Below, in pieces: positions 5,729 to 6,014 of a DNA stretch of 6,014 nucleotides. The translations under genes were made by a program, and so were the position numbers. The notes below the pieces were generated by a model. It had not been told where the DNA came from, did no database searches, and saw only the letters and a program-made list of their open reading frames with translations. The number at the start of each line of letters is the position of its first letter. Within the stretch, counting starts at the first letter, position 1. The DNA is from an uncultured Ignavibacteria bacterium (lineage in GTDB: Bacteria > Bacteroidota > Ignavibacteria > Kapaibacteriales > UBA961), in contig CALMMI010000052.1 in NCBI GenBank assembly GCA_937868245.1, positions 1-6,014 of the forward strand, in the 5' to 3' direction.

Positions 5729-6014
5729 ATGAAACTAAAATATATACTGATTGTACTGATTTTAGGGGTTTCTTTTGAAACTTCAAAAGCACTTCCCCAA
5801 TTTTCGCTTTTGAGCGGAAATAAATGCCAAAATTGCCATATCAATTCACAAGGCGGAGGGCTGCGTTCGGATTTGGGGTGGTATTCATTTAATGAACAAT
5901 CTCTTATTAAGCCGGAAAGCGTTGGTTTGGGATGGCTTTATGGTGAGAATAACACTTGTAATACTTTTTTGGACGATAATATTTTGACGGTTGGTACTGA
6001 TATTCGCTTCCAAT
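5729..6014 (+). CDS. Secreted CxxCH haem-binding protein, probable cytochrome-porin fusion (3' end missing)
   Basis: The first 95 codons are visible and the frame runs off the right edge. An in-frame TAA at 5708-5710 leaves the ATG at 5729 as the first ATG of the frame; its ribosome site is weak. Residues 1-21 form a signal peptide (Lys2, Lys4, hydrophobic core 5-15, likely cut after S-K-A). The mature protein begins LPQFSLLSGNKCQNCHIN, with a single haem c attachment motif Cys33-x-x-Cys36-His37, then a Gly-rich turn (GGG, 42-44) and RSDLGWYSFNE. One c-type haem right at the mature N-terminus, preceded by an aromatic-SLL-G segment, resembles outer-membrane cytochrome-porin fusions such as the iron oxidase Cyc2, where a beta-barrel follows the haem domain. 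The later visible residues (VGLGWLYG, ILTVGTDIRFQ) read like amphipathic beta-strands. The haem motif and secretion are clear; the porin part and electron-transfer role are inference. It lies beyond a strong terminator and so appears to be its own unit. Confidence 0.7.
   Translation, partial: MKLKYILIVLILGVSFETSKALPQFSLLSGNKCQNCHINSQGGGLRSDLGWYSFNEQSLIKPESVGLGWLYGENNTCNTFLDDNILTVGTDIRFQ

Noticed and set aside
1..6014. Mobile element, CRISPR array or defence system
   Set aside because: No transposase, integrase, regular short direct repeats or terminal inverted repeats were seen. All genes have ordinary envelope roles and similar composition.

Overview
The window is an ordinary-looking chromosomal stretch from a Gram-negative, AT-rich bacterium. 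It carries four same-strand genes for cell-envelope proteins. The best taxonomic guess is the Chlorobi/Ignavibacteria/Kapabacteria side of the FCB superphylum. The reasons are an outer-membrane protein with two OmpA-like domains around a beta-sandwich-like spacer, a very long LysM-rich MltD, Bacteroidota-style TAnnTTTG promoter-like motifs, and weak Shine-Dalgarno sequences on two of the three visible starts. This rests on remembered family features, not on a database search.

Layout. Bases 1-1341 are the 3' part of an outer-membrane OmpA-family gene whose start lies outside the window. The visible part has the end of a probable beta-barrel, a charged linker, OmpA-like domain 1, a beta-sandwich-like spacer and OmpA-like domain 2. 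After 53 bases comes a lipoprotein gene (1395-2522) with TolB/WD40-like propeller repeats, probably in the same transcript. A 208-base gap (2523-2730) holds an AT-rich hairpin, a candidate promoter and an almost perfect Shine-Dalgarno sequence. Bases 2731-5250 encode a secreted MltD-type lytic transglycosylase with an N-terminal helical region, a GH23 domain, a degenerate LysM-like segment with four cysteines, and five LysM domains. It ends at a textbook intrinsic terminator (5275-5314). A non-coding stretch of about 410 bases (5315-5728) contains promoter-like and palindromic elements. From 5729 to the right edge is the start of a secreted protein with one CxxCH haem-binding motif just after the signal peptide, the architecture expected of a cytochrome-porin fusion.

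How they fit together. The first three genes concern the outer membrane-peptidoglycan interface: an OmpA protein that probably grips peptidoglycan, a propeller lipoprotein that may partner it (compare Pal/TolB, or PorE, which has propeller and OmpA modules in one chain), and a peptidoglycan-cleaving enzyme with its own promoter and terminator. The fourth gene appears to be a separate unit, probably for outer-membrane electron transfer. No mobile element, CRISPR array, tRNA or rRNA was seen. The observations most worth following are the asymmetric tandem OmpA domains beside a propeller lipoprotein, and the haem-bearing outer-membrane candidate with a possible Crp/Fnr-type site far upstream.
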